Program-made: the position numbers and the translations under genes
In this document: positions 8,901-17,616 of the stretch, one piece after another
Position numbering within the stretch: the first letter of the stretch is position 1
Layout: each line of letters begins with the position of its first letter
Notes under the pieces: model-generated
What the model was told of the DNA's origin: nothing
The model's database searches: none
What the model saw: the letters and a program-made list of their open reading frames with translations, nothing else
NCBI GenBank assembly: GCA_945900685.1
Contig: CAMDJS010000006.1
Location: forward strand, 1-38,758
Reading direction: 5' to 3'
Origin: Bordetella parapertussis
GTDB taxonomy: Bacteria > Pseudomonadota > Gammaproteobacteria > Burkholderiales > Burkholderiaceae_C
DNA: 38,758 nucleotides

Positions 8901-9803
8901 ATGAACTATCCAAGCATCGAAGCAGCCATAGGAAACACGCCTATCGCGCGCTTGCAACGCATAGGCGTTGCTGACAACGCAGCACGGGGCAATGTGCTCC
9001 TAGGCAAGTTAGAGGGCAACAACCCGGCAGGCTCTGTCAAAGACCGCCCCGCACTCTCCATGATTCAGCGCGCCGAAGAACGCGGCGACATCCAACCAGG
9101 CGACACCTTGATCGAAGCCACATCGGGCAATACCGGCATTGCACTGGCCATGGCGGCAGCCATCAAAGGCTATCGCATGTTGTTGATCATGCCCGAGGAC
9201 TTGTCGATTGAGCGCGCGCAAACCATGAAAGCCTTTGGTGCCGAACTCATACTGACCTCCAAAACCACCGGCATGGAAGGTGCACGTGATTTAGCGGACC
9301 GCATGCAAGCCGAAGGCAAAGGGCGGGTGTTGGACCAATTTGCCAACGCGGACAACCCGCGCATTCACTATGAAACCACCGGTCCTGAAATCTGGCAGCA
9401 AACGGATGGGCGTATCACGCATTTCGTCAGCGCCATGGGCACGACCGGCACCATCACCGGTGTGTCCCGCTATTTGAAAGAGCAAAACCCGAAGGTGAAA
9501 ATCATCGGCGCGCAACCCAGCGAAGGCTCGCGCATTCCGGGTATTCGCAAATGGTCGCCAGCTTATCTCCCCAAAATTTACGATGCCACGCATGTGGATG
9601 AGCTGGTCTATGTCAGTCAAACCGATGCCGAGGATATGTGCCGCCGCATGGCTCGCGAAGAGGGCATTTTTGCGGGCATATCGGCAGCGGGCGCGTGTTG
9701 GGTGGCTTTGCAAATCGCGCAGCAGGTGCGCGACGCGACCATTGTGTTCATCGTGTGTGACCGCGGTGACCGTTATTTATCCACCGGAGTGTTTCCCGCA
9801 TGA
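8901..9803 (+). CDS. cysM: Cysteine synthase B (O-acetylserine sulfhydrylase)
   Basis: PLP enzyme converting O-acetylserine plus sulfide (or thiosulfate for the B type) to cysteine. The 300-residue length is typical of CysM. The PLP lysine is Lys47 in NPAGSVKDRP; the substrate loop TSGNTG is at 74-79, and the phosphate-binding loop GTTGT lies in the middle of the protein. The start at ATG 8901 gives the family N-terminus (NYPSIE then IGNTPIARL). The frame is open upstream through the antisense tRNA; TTG 8877, preceded by AGGAG, is an in-frame alternative adding 8 residues but does not look like family sequence. The stop overlaps the NUDIX start as ATGA, so the two genes are coupled. Confidence 0.95.
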   Translation: MNYPSIEAAIGNTPIARLQRIGVADNAARGNVLLGKLEGNNPAGSVKDRPALSMIQRAEERGDIQPGDTLIEATSGNTGIALAMAAAIKGYRMLLIMPEDLSIERAQTMKAFGAELILTSKTTGMEGARDLADRMQAEGKGRVLDQFANADNPRIHYETTGPEIWQQTDGRITHFVSAMGTTGTITGVSRYLKEQNPKVKIIGAQPSEGSRIPGIRKWSPAYLPKIYDATHVDELVYVSQTDAEDMCRRMAREEGIFAGISAAGACWVALQIAQQVRDATIVFIVCDRGDRYLSTGVFPA

Positions 9804-10342
9804 GCGCTTTTCAATACTGCCCGATGTGCGCCACCGAATTGCAATTGATCACGCAAGAGGAAGACGGGGGCCCCAAAGAACGCATGCGCTGCGTGGTGTG
9901 TCAATGGACGCATTGGAATAACCCGACGCCGGTGCTGGCGGGCATCGTGCAGTACCGCGACCAGATATTGCTGGCTCGCAATGCCGCTTGGCCGGGCAGA
10001 CGTTTTGCATTGATCACTGGCTTCATGGAGGCAGGCGAAACGCCTGAAGAAGGTATCACGCGGGAAATTGCCGAAGAAACCAACTTGCAAGTCTCGGCGT
10101 TGAAGCTGATCGGTGTGTATGACTTTCAGCGCATGAACCAAGTCATCATTGCCTACCATGCGGTGGCAGATGGCGAAGTGCGTTTATCGCCTGAACTCGC
10201 TGAGTACAAGCTGTACAACTATGAAGACATCATTTGCTGGCCTGCCGGTACCGGTTACGCCATGGGGGACTGGTTGCGTACCCAAGGCATAGAACCGCGT
10301 TTCATGAGTTGGGACGAGCGTGCTGCGCAAAACTTAGAATAA
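9800..10342 (+). CDS. NUDIX hydrolase with N-terminal zinc ribbon
   Basis: Pyrophosphohydrolase of 180 residues. An N-terminal zinc ribbon is formed by CPMC and CVVC pairs (within the first ~40 residues). The Nudix box reads GFMEAGETPEEGITREI then AEETNL, matching Gx5Ex7REUxEExGU except that the late glycine is Asn. The layout recalls NudC-type enzymes, which act on NADH or NAD-capped RNA, but the protein is shorter and lacks NudC's N-terminal domain, so the substrate is open. It is translationally coupled to cysM by a 4-base overlap. Confidence 0.88.
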   Translation: MSAFQYCPMCATELQLITQEEDGGPKERMRCVVCQWTHWNNPTPVLAGIVQYRDQILLARNAAWPGRRFALITGFMEAGETPEEGITREIAEETNLQVSALKLIGVYDFQRMNQVIIAYHAVADGEVRLSPELAEYKLYNYEDIICWPAGTGYAMGDWLRTQGIEPRFMSWDERAAQNLE

Positions 10343-10348
10343 GCCCGT

Positions 10349-10372
10349 CTCAGTCATGTCAATATGGCTGAG
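10349..10372 (+). terminator. Hairpin after the NUDIX gene, weak terminator
   Basis: CTCAGTCAT (10349-10357) pairs with ATGGCTGAG (10364-10372), a 9-bp stem with one G-U pair and a 6-base loop. No strong T-run follows, so termination may be partial. It separates the cysM-NUDIX pair from tusA. Confidence 0.4.
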
Positions 10373-10400
10373 CCCTTGATTGCTTTAACGTCCATACACC

Positions 10401-10628
10401 ATGCAGATTGATCTGGAACTTGATACCCGCGGCCTGAATTGCCCTTTGCCCATATTGAAGGCCAAAAAGGCTTTGACACCCATGCAAACCGGTCAATTGC
10501 TGAAAGTGGTGTCTACCGACAAAGGTTCATTGCGCGACTTCGCGGCATTTGCCAAACAAACCGGCAACGAGTTGGTGTCGCAAGAGACGGTGGGCGAAGA
10601 CTTTGTTCACGTGCTGAAAAGACGCTAA
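10401..10628 (+). CDS. tusA: TusA-family sulfurtransferase
   Basis: Small sulfur-carrier protein of 75 residues. The conserved CPxP motif is NCPLP with the persulfide cysteine at Cys14, followed by the helix ILKAKKAL. The fold core (LLKVVSTDKGS, then FAAFAKQTGNEL) matches TusA/SirA. TusA relays sulfur from IscS toward tRNA thiolation, and relatives feed molybdenum cofactor or sulfur oxidation. Placement two genes downstream of cysM is consistent with sulfur trafficking, though hairpins lie between. The exact paralogue role is inferred. Confidence 0.9.
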   Translation: MQIDLELDTRGLNCPLPILKAKKALTPMQTGQLLKVVSTDKGSLRDFAAFAKQTGNELVSQETVGEDFVHVLKRR

Positions 10629-10642
10629 ACGATCTCAATCTT

Positions 10643-10756
10643 CCTTGTCCAGAAAGATGGACAAGGCGGGTCGGGCCGACTCGAACGTTGCCGCTTGCGG
10701 CGGTGAGAGGCGAACGAGCCCGCCGTGGCCAGCTCTAAGCAGAAGCTTGAAAAGTT
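10643..10756. other. Structured tusA-valS convergent intergenic region
   Basis: A 9-bp perfect stem (10643-10651 with 10658-10666, loop GAAAGA) is followed by GC-rich sequence. A second potential pairing joins GGCGGG near 10665 with CCCGCC near 10720, and GCCG-CTTG-CGGC lies inside it. No T-run follows any stem. It probably acts as a termination or 3'-end-protecting region for tusA; a dispersed repeat element is an alternative. Confidence 0.4.
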
Positions 10757-13700
10757 CTAGCCAAGCCTTTTCAACTGATCTTTCACTTTGTGCAACGTGT
10801 CTTCAAAGTCCGACAAGCGCTGACGTTCCTGTGTGATGACTGCAGGCGGGGCTTTTGCCACAAACGCTTCATTGCCGAGTTTGCCGTTGGCTTTGACGAT
10901 CTCTGTTTCCAAGCGCGTGATTTCTTTGGCCAGACGCACTTTTTCTGCAGCCACATCCACTTCAATGAACAAACACAAACGGATGTTGCCGACCACGGCC
11001 ACAGGCGCAGACTGAGCGGCGGTTTGCCATACCGCTTCGTCATCGAACACCTTGACTTCACTCAGCTTGGCCATGGCTTTGATGACATGCGCGTTGGCGC
11101 TGACAAAGTCGGCGTCGCCCAATGCGAACAAAGGTATTTTGGTGCTGGGTGACACGCCCATTTCGCTGCGCAAGGTGCGGCAGGCTTCGATCAAGGCTTT
11201 GAGTTGGTTGATGCTGGAAATGGCTTGCTCATCAATCTTGTTCATTTGCGCCACAGGGTAAGGCGCGATGCTCACCGATTCGCCGCCAATGCCTGCAACC
11301 GGTGCCACTTTTTGCCACAGTGCTTCGGTGATGAATGGAATGATCGGATGCGCCAGACGCAATATGGCTTCAAGCGTGCGAATCAAAGTGCGTCGTGTGG
11401 CGCGTTGTTGAGACTCGTCACCGTTTTGGATTTGTACCTTGGCAATTTCCAAATACCAGTCGCAGTATTCGTTCCAGACAAATTCATAAATCGTGGTTGC
11501 CACATTGTCCATGCGGTAGTCAGCAAAACCTTTGGCAACTTGGTCTTCGGCTTGTTGCAGCAGAGAACTGATCCAGCGGTCGGACTGACTGAATTTCATG
11601 TATTGGTAAAACGGTCCTGCAGGGATGTGTTCACCGTTGTCGCCAGTGCGCGGCGGCGTGCATTCGGCCTTGGTGTGTTCTTTCAAGCCACAGTCCTGGC
11701 CTTCGCAATTCATCAACACAAAGCGGGATGCGTTCCACAGTTTGTTACAAAAGTTGCGATAGCCTTCGCAACGCTTGCTATCGAAATTGATGCTGCGCCC
11801 CAAAGAAGCCAAAGCTGCGAAGGTGAAGCGCAAAGCGTCAGCCCCGTATGCAGGAATGCCGTCCGGAAATTCTTTTTGGGTGTTTTTGCGCACTTGCGGC
11901 GCGGTCTCGGGTTTGCGTAAACCTTGGCTGCGTTTGTCCAGCAAAGGTTCGAGTGAGATACCGTCAATCAAATCCACCGGGTCCAGCACATTGCCTTCGG
12001 ACTTGCTCATTTTTTTGCCTTGCGCATCGCGCACCAAACCGTGGATATACACATGTTTGAACGGCACGCGACCGGTGAAGTGCGTGGTCATCATGATCAT
12101 GCGGGCCACCCAGAAGAAGATGATGTCGTAGCCGGTGACCAGCACGCTGCTTGGTAAATACAGGTCAATGTCTCTAAGTTGTTCACCTTGACTGGCCGTG
12201 TCGTGCTTGGCCGTGTCGTGCTTGGCCGTGTCGTGCTGGGCAGTGTCGTGCTGGGCAGTGTTGTGCTTGGCCTGGCTCCCGGCCGCTTCGCGCCCGAAGT
12301 CGCTGCGACCAAGCCCATCACGCCCGCCATCTGTGTCCCAACCCATGGTGCTGAACGGCACCAGCGCAGATGAATACCAAGTGTCGAGCACATCCTCGTC
12401 GCGTTTGAGTGTTTTGCCGGGCGCTTGGGCTTGTGCCTCAGCTTCATTGCGCGCCACATACACCTTGCCGTCTTCGTCGTACCAGGCCGGAATTTGATGG
12501 CCCCACCACAGTTGGCGACTGATACACCAATCGGTGATGTTGTTCATCCACTGGTTATAGGTGTTGATCCAGTTTTCAGGCACGAACTTCACTTCGCCAG
12601 AATGCACTACGTCAATCGCTTTTTGCGCGATGCTCTTGCCGCTCGGGTCTTTGTCACTGACCTTGTTCATGGCGACAAACCATTGGTCGGTCAACATGGG
12701 TTCAACAATTTGGCCGGTGCGTGCGCAGCGGGGCACCATGAGTTTGTGTTTTTTGATTTCAACCAGCAGACCCAGCACTTCGAGGTCAGCGACGATTTGT
12801 TTGCGTGCGACAAAGCGGTCGAGGCCGCGGTACTTGGCAGGTGCCAAATCGTTGACAGTCACATCCAGATTCAAAATGCTTATCATGGGCAATTGATGGC
12901 GTTGCCCCACTGCATAGTCATTCGCATCATGCGCCGGGGTCACTTTGACCACGCCAGTGCCGAAGGCCTTGTCCACATAGTCATCGGCAATCACGGGAAC
13001 AGTGCGATCACACAATGGCAAATGCACTTGTTGACCAATCAAATGGGCATAGCGTGCATCTTCCGGGTTGACCATGACCGCCACGTCGCCGAGCATGGTT
13101 TCAGGGCGAGTGGTCGCCACGACCAAACCTTTTGCCGTCTGTCCATCGACCAACTGCGGGCCATTCACAAACGGATAACAAATATGCCAGAGGTGACCGT
13201 CCTCTTCTTCACTCTCCACTTCGAGGTCAGACACCGCACTCATCAACACCGGGTCCCAGTTGACCAAACGTTTGCCTCTGTAAATCAAACCCTGTTCATA
13301 CAAACGCACAAACGTATCGGTCACCACTGGCGACAATTTATCGTCCATGGTGAAGTACTCGCGCGACCAGTCAACGCTGTCGCCCATGCGCCGCATTTGC
13401 TGGGTGATGGTGTTGCCCGATTGCTCTTTCCATTCCCACACTTTGGCAATGAAATTTTTACGCGCTTCGGCTGGTGTCGGACCCATGTCGTGCCGGCTGA
13501 TACCTTGGCCTTGCAATTGCCGCTCCACCACGATTTGCGTGGCAATGCCCGCATGGTCTGTGCCCGGCACCCACAAGGTGTTGAAGCCGCGCATGCGGTG
13601 GTAACGCGTCAGGCTGTCCATGATGGTTTGGTTGAACGCATGCCCCATGTGCAGCGTGCCGGTCACATTTGGCGGCGGCAATTGAATCGCAAACGACGCT

Positions 13701-13849
13701 TGATCAGCCACGGGTGCGCCTGTGCCGCGAAAGCCTGCCACACCGTAGCCGCGCTTTTCCCATTCAGGGCCCCAATGTGCTTCAAGGGCGGCGGGTTCAA
13801 AAGATTTGGACAGGCTGTCTAAGCCGGGTTGTGCGCTGGGGCTGGTCAT
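10757..13849 (-). CDS. valS: Valyl-tRNA synthetase with an internal repeat insertion
   Basis: Class I aminoacyl-tRNA synthetase that charges tRNA-Val. The HIGH-type motif is HMGH at residues 67-70 and KMSKS lies near residue 611. The CP1 editing domain sits between them, the anticodon-binding domain follows, and the C-terminal coiled coil ([16 protein letters not shown]) closes the 1030-residue protein. That is clearly longer than the ~950 residues usual in this group. The extra length is partly an insert between [17 protein letters not shown] and [14 protein letters not shown]: a Gly/Arg-rich stretch, then five HDTA-type pentapeptides at about 528-552. I chose the ATG at 13849 because the 21 upstream in-frame residues do not look like ValRS; no clear Shine-Dalgarno sequence is visible. 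Confidence 0.95.
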   Translation of the reverse strand: MTSPSAQPGLDSLSKSFEPAALEAHWGPEWEKRGYGVAGFRGTGAPVADQASFAIQLPPPNVTGTLHMGHAFNQTIMDSLTRYHRMRGFNTLWVPGTDHAGIATQIVVERQLQGQGISRHDMGPTPAEARKNFIAKVWEWKEQSGNTITQQMRRMGDSVDWSREYFTMDDKLSPVVTDTFVRLYEQGLIYRGKRLVNWDPVLMSAVSDLEVESEEEDGHLWHICYPFVNGPQLVDGQTAKGLVVATTRPETMLGDVAVMVNPEDARYAHLIGQQVHLPLCDRTVPVIADDYVDKAFGTGVVKVTPAHDANDYAVGQRHQLPMISILNLDVTVNDLAPAKYRGLDRFVARKQIVADLEVLGLLVEIKKHKLMVPRCARTGQIVEPMLTDQWFVAMNKVSDKDPSGKSIAQKAIDVVHSGEVKFVPENWINTYNQWMNNITDWCISRQLWWGHQIPAWYDEDGKVYVARNEAEAQAQAPGKTLKRDEDVLDTWYSSALVPFSTMGWDTDGGRDGLGRSDFGREAAGSQAKHNTAQHDTAQHDTAKHDTAKHDTASQGEQLRDIDLYLPSSVLVTGYDIIFFWVARMIMMTTHFTGRVPFKHVYIHGLVRDAQGKKMSKSEGNVLDPVDLIDGISLEPLLDKRSQGLRKPETAPQVRKNTQKEFPDGIPAYGADALRFTFAALASLGRSINFDSKRCEGYRNFCNKLWNASRFVLMNCEGQDCGLKEHTKAECTPPRTGDNGEHIPAGPFYQYMKFSQSDRWISSLLQQAEDQVAKGFADYRMDNVATTIYEFVWNEYCDWYLEIAKVQIQNGDESQQRATRRTLIRTLEAILRLAHPIIPFITEALWQKVAPVAGIGGESVSIAPYPVAQMNKIDEQAISSINQLKALIEACRTLRSEMGVSPSTKIPLFALGDADFVSANAHVIKAMAKLSEVKVFDDEAVWQTAAQSAPVAVVGNIRLCLFIEVDVAAEKVRLAKEITRLETEIVKANGKLGNEAFVAKAPPAVITQERQRLSDFEDTLHKVKDQLKRLG
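12194..12268. repeat. 15-bp x 5 tandem repeat inside valS
   Basis: Five head-to-tail 15-bp units at 12194, 12209, 12224, 12239 and 12254 have consensus GGCCGTGTCGTGCTT with one to three substitutions. Because the unit is a multiple of three, valS stays in frame. On the coding strand each unit gives a pentapeptide of the form (K/Q)H(D/N)TA. Copy-number change by slippage would alter protein length without breaking the frame. Confidence 0.95.
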
Positions 13850-13867
13850 AAGGGGTATGAGGTAACA

Positions 13868-13885
13868 AACCGGCATGCGCCGGTT
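13868..13885 (-). terminator. Hairpin between the dsbA-like gene and valS
   Basis: AACCGGC (13868-13874) pairs perfectly with GCCGGTT (13879-13885) around loop ATGC. On the minus strand the stem is followed by TTTGTT, a weak U-tract. It could terminate the upstream three-gene operon or be a structure in the valS leader, since it lies 18 bases before the chosen valS start. Confidence 0.45.
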
Positions 13886-13973
13886 CGGGGTCTGTCGAAA
13901 AGAAAAGTGCATTTTAGCGAGGGGCTGCCGGCCTGCTTACCCCAAACAACAAAGCCAGCTCCAACACAGCTGT

Positions 13974-14630
13974 TTATCCTGCGGCGGCGATATCCCGCAA
14001 AGCTTGCGCAAATACCGCCGCAGGCTGGCCGCCCGAGATCAAGTGTTTGTCATTGATGATGACCGCTGGCACTGAATGTATGCCGGCACTGGTGTAAAAA
14101 TTTTCTTTGGCGCGCACTTCTTGCGCGTACATATCGCTTTTTAATAAGTCGCGAGCTTCTTGTTCATTCAAGCCTTCGGCTTTCACGATGGCAAGCAACA
14201 CCTCATGTGAATCGATGACTTCACCGCGCCCCTGATAAGCATCGAGCAAGGCTTTTTTCAAGCGGCGTTGAGCGTCGCTGCCGCTGGTCACTTCGGTCCA
14301 GTGCAGCAGTCGGTGCGCGTCAAATGTATTGAAGATGCGCCCGCGTCCTGTCGGGTGAAACGCAAACCCGACTTCTGCGCCGCGCGCTTTGATGTTTTGG
14401 TACATCTGCGACTGCTGTTCTGCGGTGGATCCGTATTTTTTGCCTAAATGTTCCACCAGATCTTCGCCGCCGGGCGGCATATGCGGGTTGAGCTCGAAAG
14501 GTTGAAAGTGCAGATCTGATGTGACTTCGTTCCGAAGTTCTTCAAGCGCTTGTTCGAGTGCGCCCAAGCCGACCGCGCACCATGGGCAGGCCACATCCGA
14601 GACGAAATCAATTTTGAAATGGGTGGTCAT
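13974..14630 (-). CDS. FrnE/DsbA-family oxidoreductase
   Basis: Thioredoxin-fold protein of 218 residues with a CPWC redox motif (Cys15, Cys18) directly after the first strand, and the FrnE-type continuation AVGLGALEQAL. There is no signal peptide, so it is predicted cytoplasmic, unlike classical DsbA. The C-terminal HSVPAVIINDKHLISGGQP contains the cis-proline typical of the fold. FrnE homologues were named from a polyketide cluster and act as thiol isomerases, with relatives that isomerise aromatic degradation intermediates via glutathione. Start ATG 14630 is chosen over the upstream extension, which overlaps the preceding gene. It is the last gene of the VOC-monooxygenase operon, 25 bases after the monooxygenase stop. 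Confidence 0.85.
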   Translation of the reverse strand: MTTHFKIDFVSDVACPWCAVGLGALEQALEELRNEVTSDLHFQPFELNPHMPPGGEDLVEHLGKKYGSTAEQQSQMYQNIKARGAEVGFAFHPTGRGRIFNTFDAHRLLHWTEVTSGSDAQRRLKKALLDAYQGRGEVIDSHEVLLAIVKAEGLNEQEARDLLKSDMYAQEVRAKENFYTSAGIHSVPAVIINDKHLISGGQPAAVFAQALRDIAAAG

Positions 14631-14655
14631 AGTTGCTTTCGTTGAAATGAGAAAT

Positions 14656-16332
14656 TCACTGCAATGCCAAAGCCGAGGCCAAAGCTTTGACCAATTGTCC
14701 GTTGATCGCCTTGCCTTTGGCCGCCAAATAAGCATCCGGCCTGATCAATGCCCATTGTGCTTTTTCGCTCTGGCAAGCGCGTCGCAAAGTTTTGTTGGAG
14801 TCAATCACATGCTCAAGCACATCTGCATTCTTCTTAGACACCACTTGAACCGTATACACAGAGGCTAATACGCTGATGGATTGCAATTTGGCAATCTCTT
14901 TGCGACTGAGTTCACCAAACACCAGCAACAGCAAACGGCCTTGCGTCCATTGCAGCAAATCTGCCAAGCTGCCACTCGAGTGGTCGGCAAATTGCAGCGG
15001 CGCGTTTTGCACCATGAAGCCGCCCTCTTTATGACACACATCAGACGCGTCATACCGGTTGGCTTCGGCCATGCGTCCTGTGTTGATCAAGCTTCTCGCG
15101 AAAGCATGGTGTTTGGCTAAGCCGATGCTGGCACTGCGAAACAAGCGTTCAACGCCTTCGGGTGCGCGCAAATAACGCGCAGTGCGGTTGGTCACTTGCA
15201 CATTGCGTTTGGCGGCTTGCAAGCGTTCTTGGTTGTAGCTGGCGAGCAAACCGGGTGCGGCTTGTCCGCGCAACACCGCCGCCAGTTTCCAAGCCAAGTT
15301 GTCTGCGTCTGCAATGCCTGTGTTGCCACCGCGCGCGCCGAACGGACTGACCACTTTGGCCGTGTCGCCGATAAAAAACACGCGCCCGTGGTGCAGTTGG
15401 TGCAGGCATTGCGATTTGTAGGCATAGGGACCGACCCACACGATGTCGCATTCCACATCTGCGCCAAATTGCTTGGCCAAGCGCTCACGCACCACGTCTT
15501 CACGGCTGACATAGGCCGGGTCTGCGTCCGGTGCCATTTGGTAATCGATGCGCCACACATCGTCACCCATCAAATGTTGCCAAACCGCGCGGTTGTCGTT
15601 GAAAGGTGCTTCAATCCAGGTATGGCGCTCTGTAGGTGGTTGGTGTTTGAAGCGCACATCTGCGATGCACCAGCGGTCGTCGCCGCGCTTGCTGTCCATG
15701 GTGGCGCCCACCCATGCGTGAAACGGCGTGTGGGAACCGCTGGCATCAATCACATGGCTGGCTTTGAGCGTGTAATTTCCAGCCGGTGTCTCAATATTCA
15801 AAGTGACTGTGTCTTTGTCTTGCGAAAACCCGGTGACTCGGTTGTTCCAACGCAAGTCTATCAGCGGTGTCGTCTTGTTTACTTCAAGTATGCGTTCCAC
15901 CAAATACATTTCTATGTAGAACTGCTGGATGTTGATGAAGGGCGGTTGACTGCTGGCTGAAAACTGACTGCGTTCGCGCAGGTCAAACGAGAAAACCTCG
16001 TCCTCGCCTGCAAATGTGCGCCCAACCTGCCAGGCCACGCCTTTGGCGGCGATGCGCTGGTAAATGCCCAGCCGCGCAAATATTTCTAAAGACTGTTGTG
16101 TGTAACAAATGCCGCGCGAGGATGCGCCTTTGACACCGACCGTGTTGTCCTCGTCAAGCACAACCGCCGATATGCCCAGATGTGCCAATTTGCAAGCCAG
16201 CGTCAGTCCGCTTAAACCGGCGCCCACAATGAGGATGGGATAGGTTTGAACTTCATGACTGCTGAGGTCTGCCGGCGCAACAAACGCGTATTCGGGCAGT
16301 GCGTAAGTGGGTGAGGTTAGTGATTTAGCCAC
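14656..16332 (-). CDS. FAD-dependent aromatic monooxygenase (PHBH/MhpA-like)
   Basis: Flavin hydroxylase of 558 residues. It has the N-terminal dinucleotide-binding motif (ILIVGAGLSGLTLA, glycines at 37, 39 and 42) followed by the acidic strand end (VVLDED). The second FAD motif FFIGDTAKVVSPFGARGGNTGIADADNL is typical of class A hydroxylases that insert oxygen into phenolic rings using NAD(P)H. A C-terminal ~130-residue thioredoxin-like domain is consistent with the MhpA/PheA branch. The start is GTG at 16332, overlapping the VOC stop by 8 bases, which implies translational coupling. The substrate is unknown; neighbours suggest hydroxylation followed by a VOC-catalysed step. Confidence 0.85.
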   Translation of the reverse strand: MAKSLTSPTYALPEYAFVAPADLSSHEVQTYPILIVGAGLSGLTLACKLAHLGISAVVLDEDNTVGVKGASSRGICYTQQSLEIFARLGIYQRIAAKGVAWQVGRTFAGEDEVFSFDLRERSQFSASSQPPFINIQQFYIEMYLVERILEVNKTTPLIDLRWNNRVTGFSQDKDTVTLNIETPAGNYTLKASHVIDASGSHTPFHAWVGATMDSKRGDDRWCIADVRFKHQPPTERHTWIEAPFNDNRAVWQHLMGDDVWRIDYQMAPDADPAYVSREDVVRERLAKQFGADVECDIVWVGPYAYKSQCLHQLHHGRVFFIGDTAKVVSPFGARGGNTGIADADNLAWKLAAVLRGQAAPGLLASYNQERLQAAKRNVQVTNRTARYLRAPEGVERLFRSASIGLAKHHAFARSLINTGRMAEANRYDASDVCHKEGGFMVQNAPLQFADHSSGSLADLLQWTQGRLLLLVFGELSRKEIAKLQSISVLASVYTVQVVSKKNADVLEHVIDSNKTLRRACQSEKAQWALIRPDAYLAAKGKAINGQLVKALASALALQ

Positions 16333-16867
16333 GGTGTTGATTGCGTTCTCTTTTTTGTGCTGTCCATGCGTCTAACTGCGCGCGCACATCCAGACTTTCG
16401 CGGTGCATTTGATCTGGCGTGGCTACTTGCGCGCTGAGTTCTAAGCGGATGCCGTTGGGGTCGAAAAAATAAATGCTTTTGAAAATGCGGTGGTCGGTGA
16501 TGCCCAGCACTTCAACGCCATGCGCTTGCAAGCGGGCTTTGCTGTCTTCCAGTGCTTGAATGCTGTCAACGTTGAAAGCGATGTGGTTCACCCACGCGGG
16601 TGTGTTCGGGGAGGGCAGCGCGGCGGTGTCGTCGCCCAAGTCAAAAAATGCAATGAAAGAACCGTCTTTCAAGCGGAAAAAGAAATGCGTGTAAGGGCAG
16701 TATTCCCCGGTGCTGGGCACATGGTCGCTTTGTATCAAGTGGTAGAGCGGCAAGCCCAAAATATCTTCGTAAAAATGACGGGTTTCTTCTGCATCTCGCG
16801 CGCGGTAAGCGTAATGGTGCAATTGCAATATCTGGGCAGGCGGAGGTAATTTGTCGGGCTGTGCCAT
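16325..16867 (-). CDS. VOC-superfamily protein (glyoxalase/extradiol dioxygenase fold)
   Basis: Protein of 180 residues with two beta-alpha-beta-beta-beta modules. Likely metal ligands are a His in LQLHHYAYR, a His in WVNHIAFNV and a Glu in GIRLEL, the spacing of the vicinal oxygen chelate fold. It could be an extradiol-type dioxygenase, a lyase or an isomerase. ATG 16867 is chosen because AAGGAAAA lies just upstream; the longer frame to 16909 has no ribosome binding site. It is first gene of a three-gene operon with the monooxygenase and the FrnE-like protein. Confidence 0.82.
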   Translation of the reverse strand: MAQPDKLPPPAQILQLHHYAYRARDAEETRHFYEDILGLPLYHLIQSDHVPSTGEYCPYTHFFFRLKDGSFIAFFDLGDDTAALPSPNTPAWVNHIAFNVDSIQALEDSKARLQAHGVEVLGITDHRIFKSIYFFDPNGIRLELSAQVATPDQMHRESLDVRAQLDAWTAQKRERNQHRG

Positions 16868-17172
16868 TGTTTTTCCTTGACTCGAAAACAGTTTAACGGA
16901 CTGCTTCAACCCCGAATTGACACAGGAATGTCAATCGATCTGGACATTTCATGCTGATCAGTAGGTATTTTTTTACCTGGATAGCTATGAATGAGTAGCA
17001 ATGGATGCGTTTTTTCAAATGCGCGAATGGGTTTGCTTTTTGTTAATTCGATAGCCTTAATCAATTCTGGGCATTGAAACAAAACATTGGACACCATGGG
17101 TGTTCCGGTTAACCTTGAGCAGACTTTGGCCATGCTTGCCGGAGCACTTTCATCAACCATAGGAGATTCTTA
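16868..17172. other. Divergent intergenic region between VOC operon and rubrerythrin gene
   Basis: About 305 bases without a convincing gene. It is more AT-rich than its flanks. It holds a 7-bp dyad near 16916-16935, a small AGGTA/TACCT hairpin around a T-run at 16963-16978, and the rubrerythrin Shine-Dalgarno AGGAGA at 17161-17166. A minus-strand open frame of 84 codons (16906-17160) has no recognisable domain and no ribosome binding site, and I do not call it a gene. Both operons must have their promoters here, but no clear -35/-10 pair stands out. Confidence 0.5.
16916..16935. promoter_or_regulatory. Symmetric candidate operator ATTGACA-N6-TGTCAAT
   Basis: Perfect 7-bp inverted repeat with a 6-base spacer, 48 bases upstream of the VOC start codon. 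The symmetry and position fit a dimeric repressor or activator site controlling the VOC-monooxygenase-FrnE operon. Each half also resembles a -35 TTGACA, but no matching -10 follows at 16-18 bases on either strand. No regulator gene is adjacent in the window. Confidence 0.4.
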
Positions 17173-17595
17173 ATGTCAGCTCTCAAAGGCTCTAAGACGG
17201 AAGAAAACCTGAAGGCCGCTTTCGCAGGCGAGTCACAGGCCAACCGTCGCTATTTGTATTTCGCAAACAAGGCAGATATCGAAGGCCAAAACGATGTGGC
17301 AGCGCTGTTTCGTTCCACCGCTGAAGGCGAAACCGGACATGCCCACGGCCACCTCGAGTGGCTGGAGCAATGTGGTGACCCAGCCACCGGCTTGCCAATT
17401 GGTGCCACCCGTGACAACTTGAAAGCGGCAGTGGCCGGCGAAACCCACGAGTACACTGACATGTACCCCGGCATGGCCAAAACCGCGCGCGATGAAGGCC
17501 ACGACGAAATCGCTGATTGGTTTGAAACCCTGGCCAAGGCTGAGCGTTCACACGCCAACCGTTATGCCAAGGCTTTGGCCGAACTGGTCGATTGA
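17173..17595 (+). CDS. Rubrerythrin (short form without rubredoxin domain)
   Basis: Di-iron ferritin-like protein of 140 residues that reduces hydrogen peroxide in related organisms. Carboxylate ligands are visible in [11 protein letters not shown] (first helix), [10 protein letters not shown] (second), AGETHEY (third) and [11 protein letters not shown] (fourth), the ExxH pattern of the family. The C-terminal rubredoxin domain with CxxC pairs found in classic rubrerythrin is missing, so an external electron donor is required; the Fe-S oxidoreductase encoded next is an obvious candidate. AGGAGA at 17161-17166 gives a strong ribosome binding site 6 bases before the ATG. Confidence 0.95.
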   Translation: MSALKGSKTEENLKAAFAGESQANRRYLYFANKADIEGQNDVAALFRSTAEGETGHAHGHLEWLEQCGDPATGLPIGATRDNLKAAVAGETHEYTDMYPGMAKTARDEGHDEIADWFETLAKAERSHANRYAKALAELVD

Positions 17596-17616
17596 TATTG
17601 ATCAGGCGTTAAGCGC

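Noticed and set aside
12194..12268. Possible CRISPR-like array
   Set aside because: Units are contiguous 15-mers without spacers and lie in frame within valS; this is a coding tandem repeat.
12425..13822. Open frame of 465 codons on the plus strand opposite valS
   Set aside because: It lies fully antisense to conserved ValRS sequence; its translation is His/Val-rich with no domain, as expected of a mirror frame in a GC-biased gene.
15196..15960. Open frame of 254 codons opposite the flavin monooxygenase gene
   Set aside because: Antisense to FAD-binding motifs of a clear gene; no family resemblance.
16906..17160. 84-codon minus-strand open frame between the VOC and rubrerythrin genes
   Set aside because: No domain, no Shine-Dalgarno sequence, and it would fill the only space available for two divergent promoters; kept only as a note on the intergenic region.
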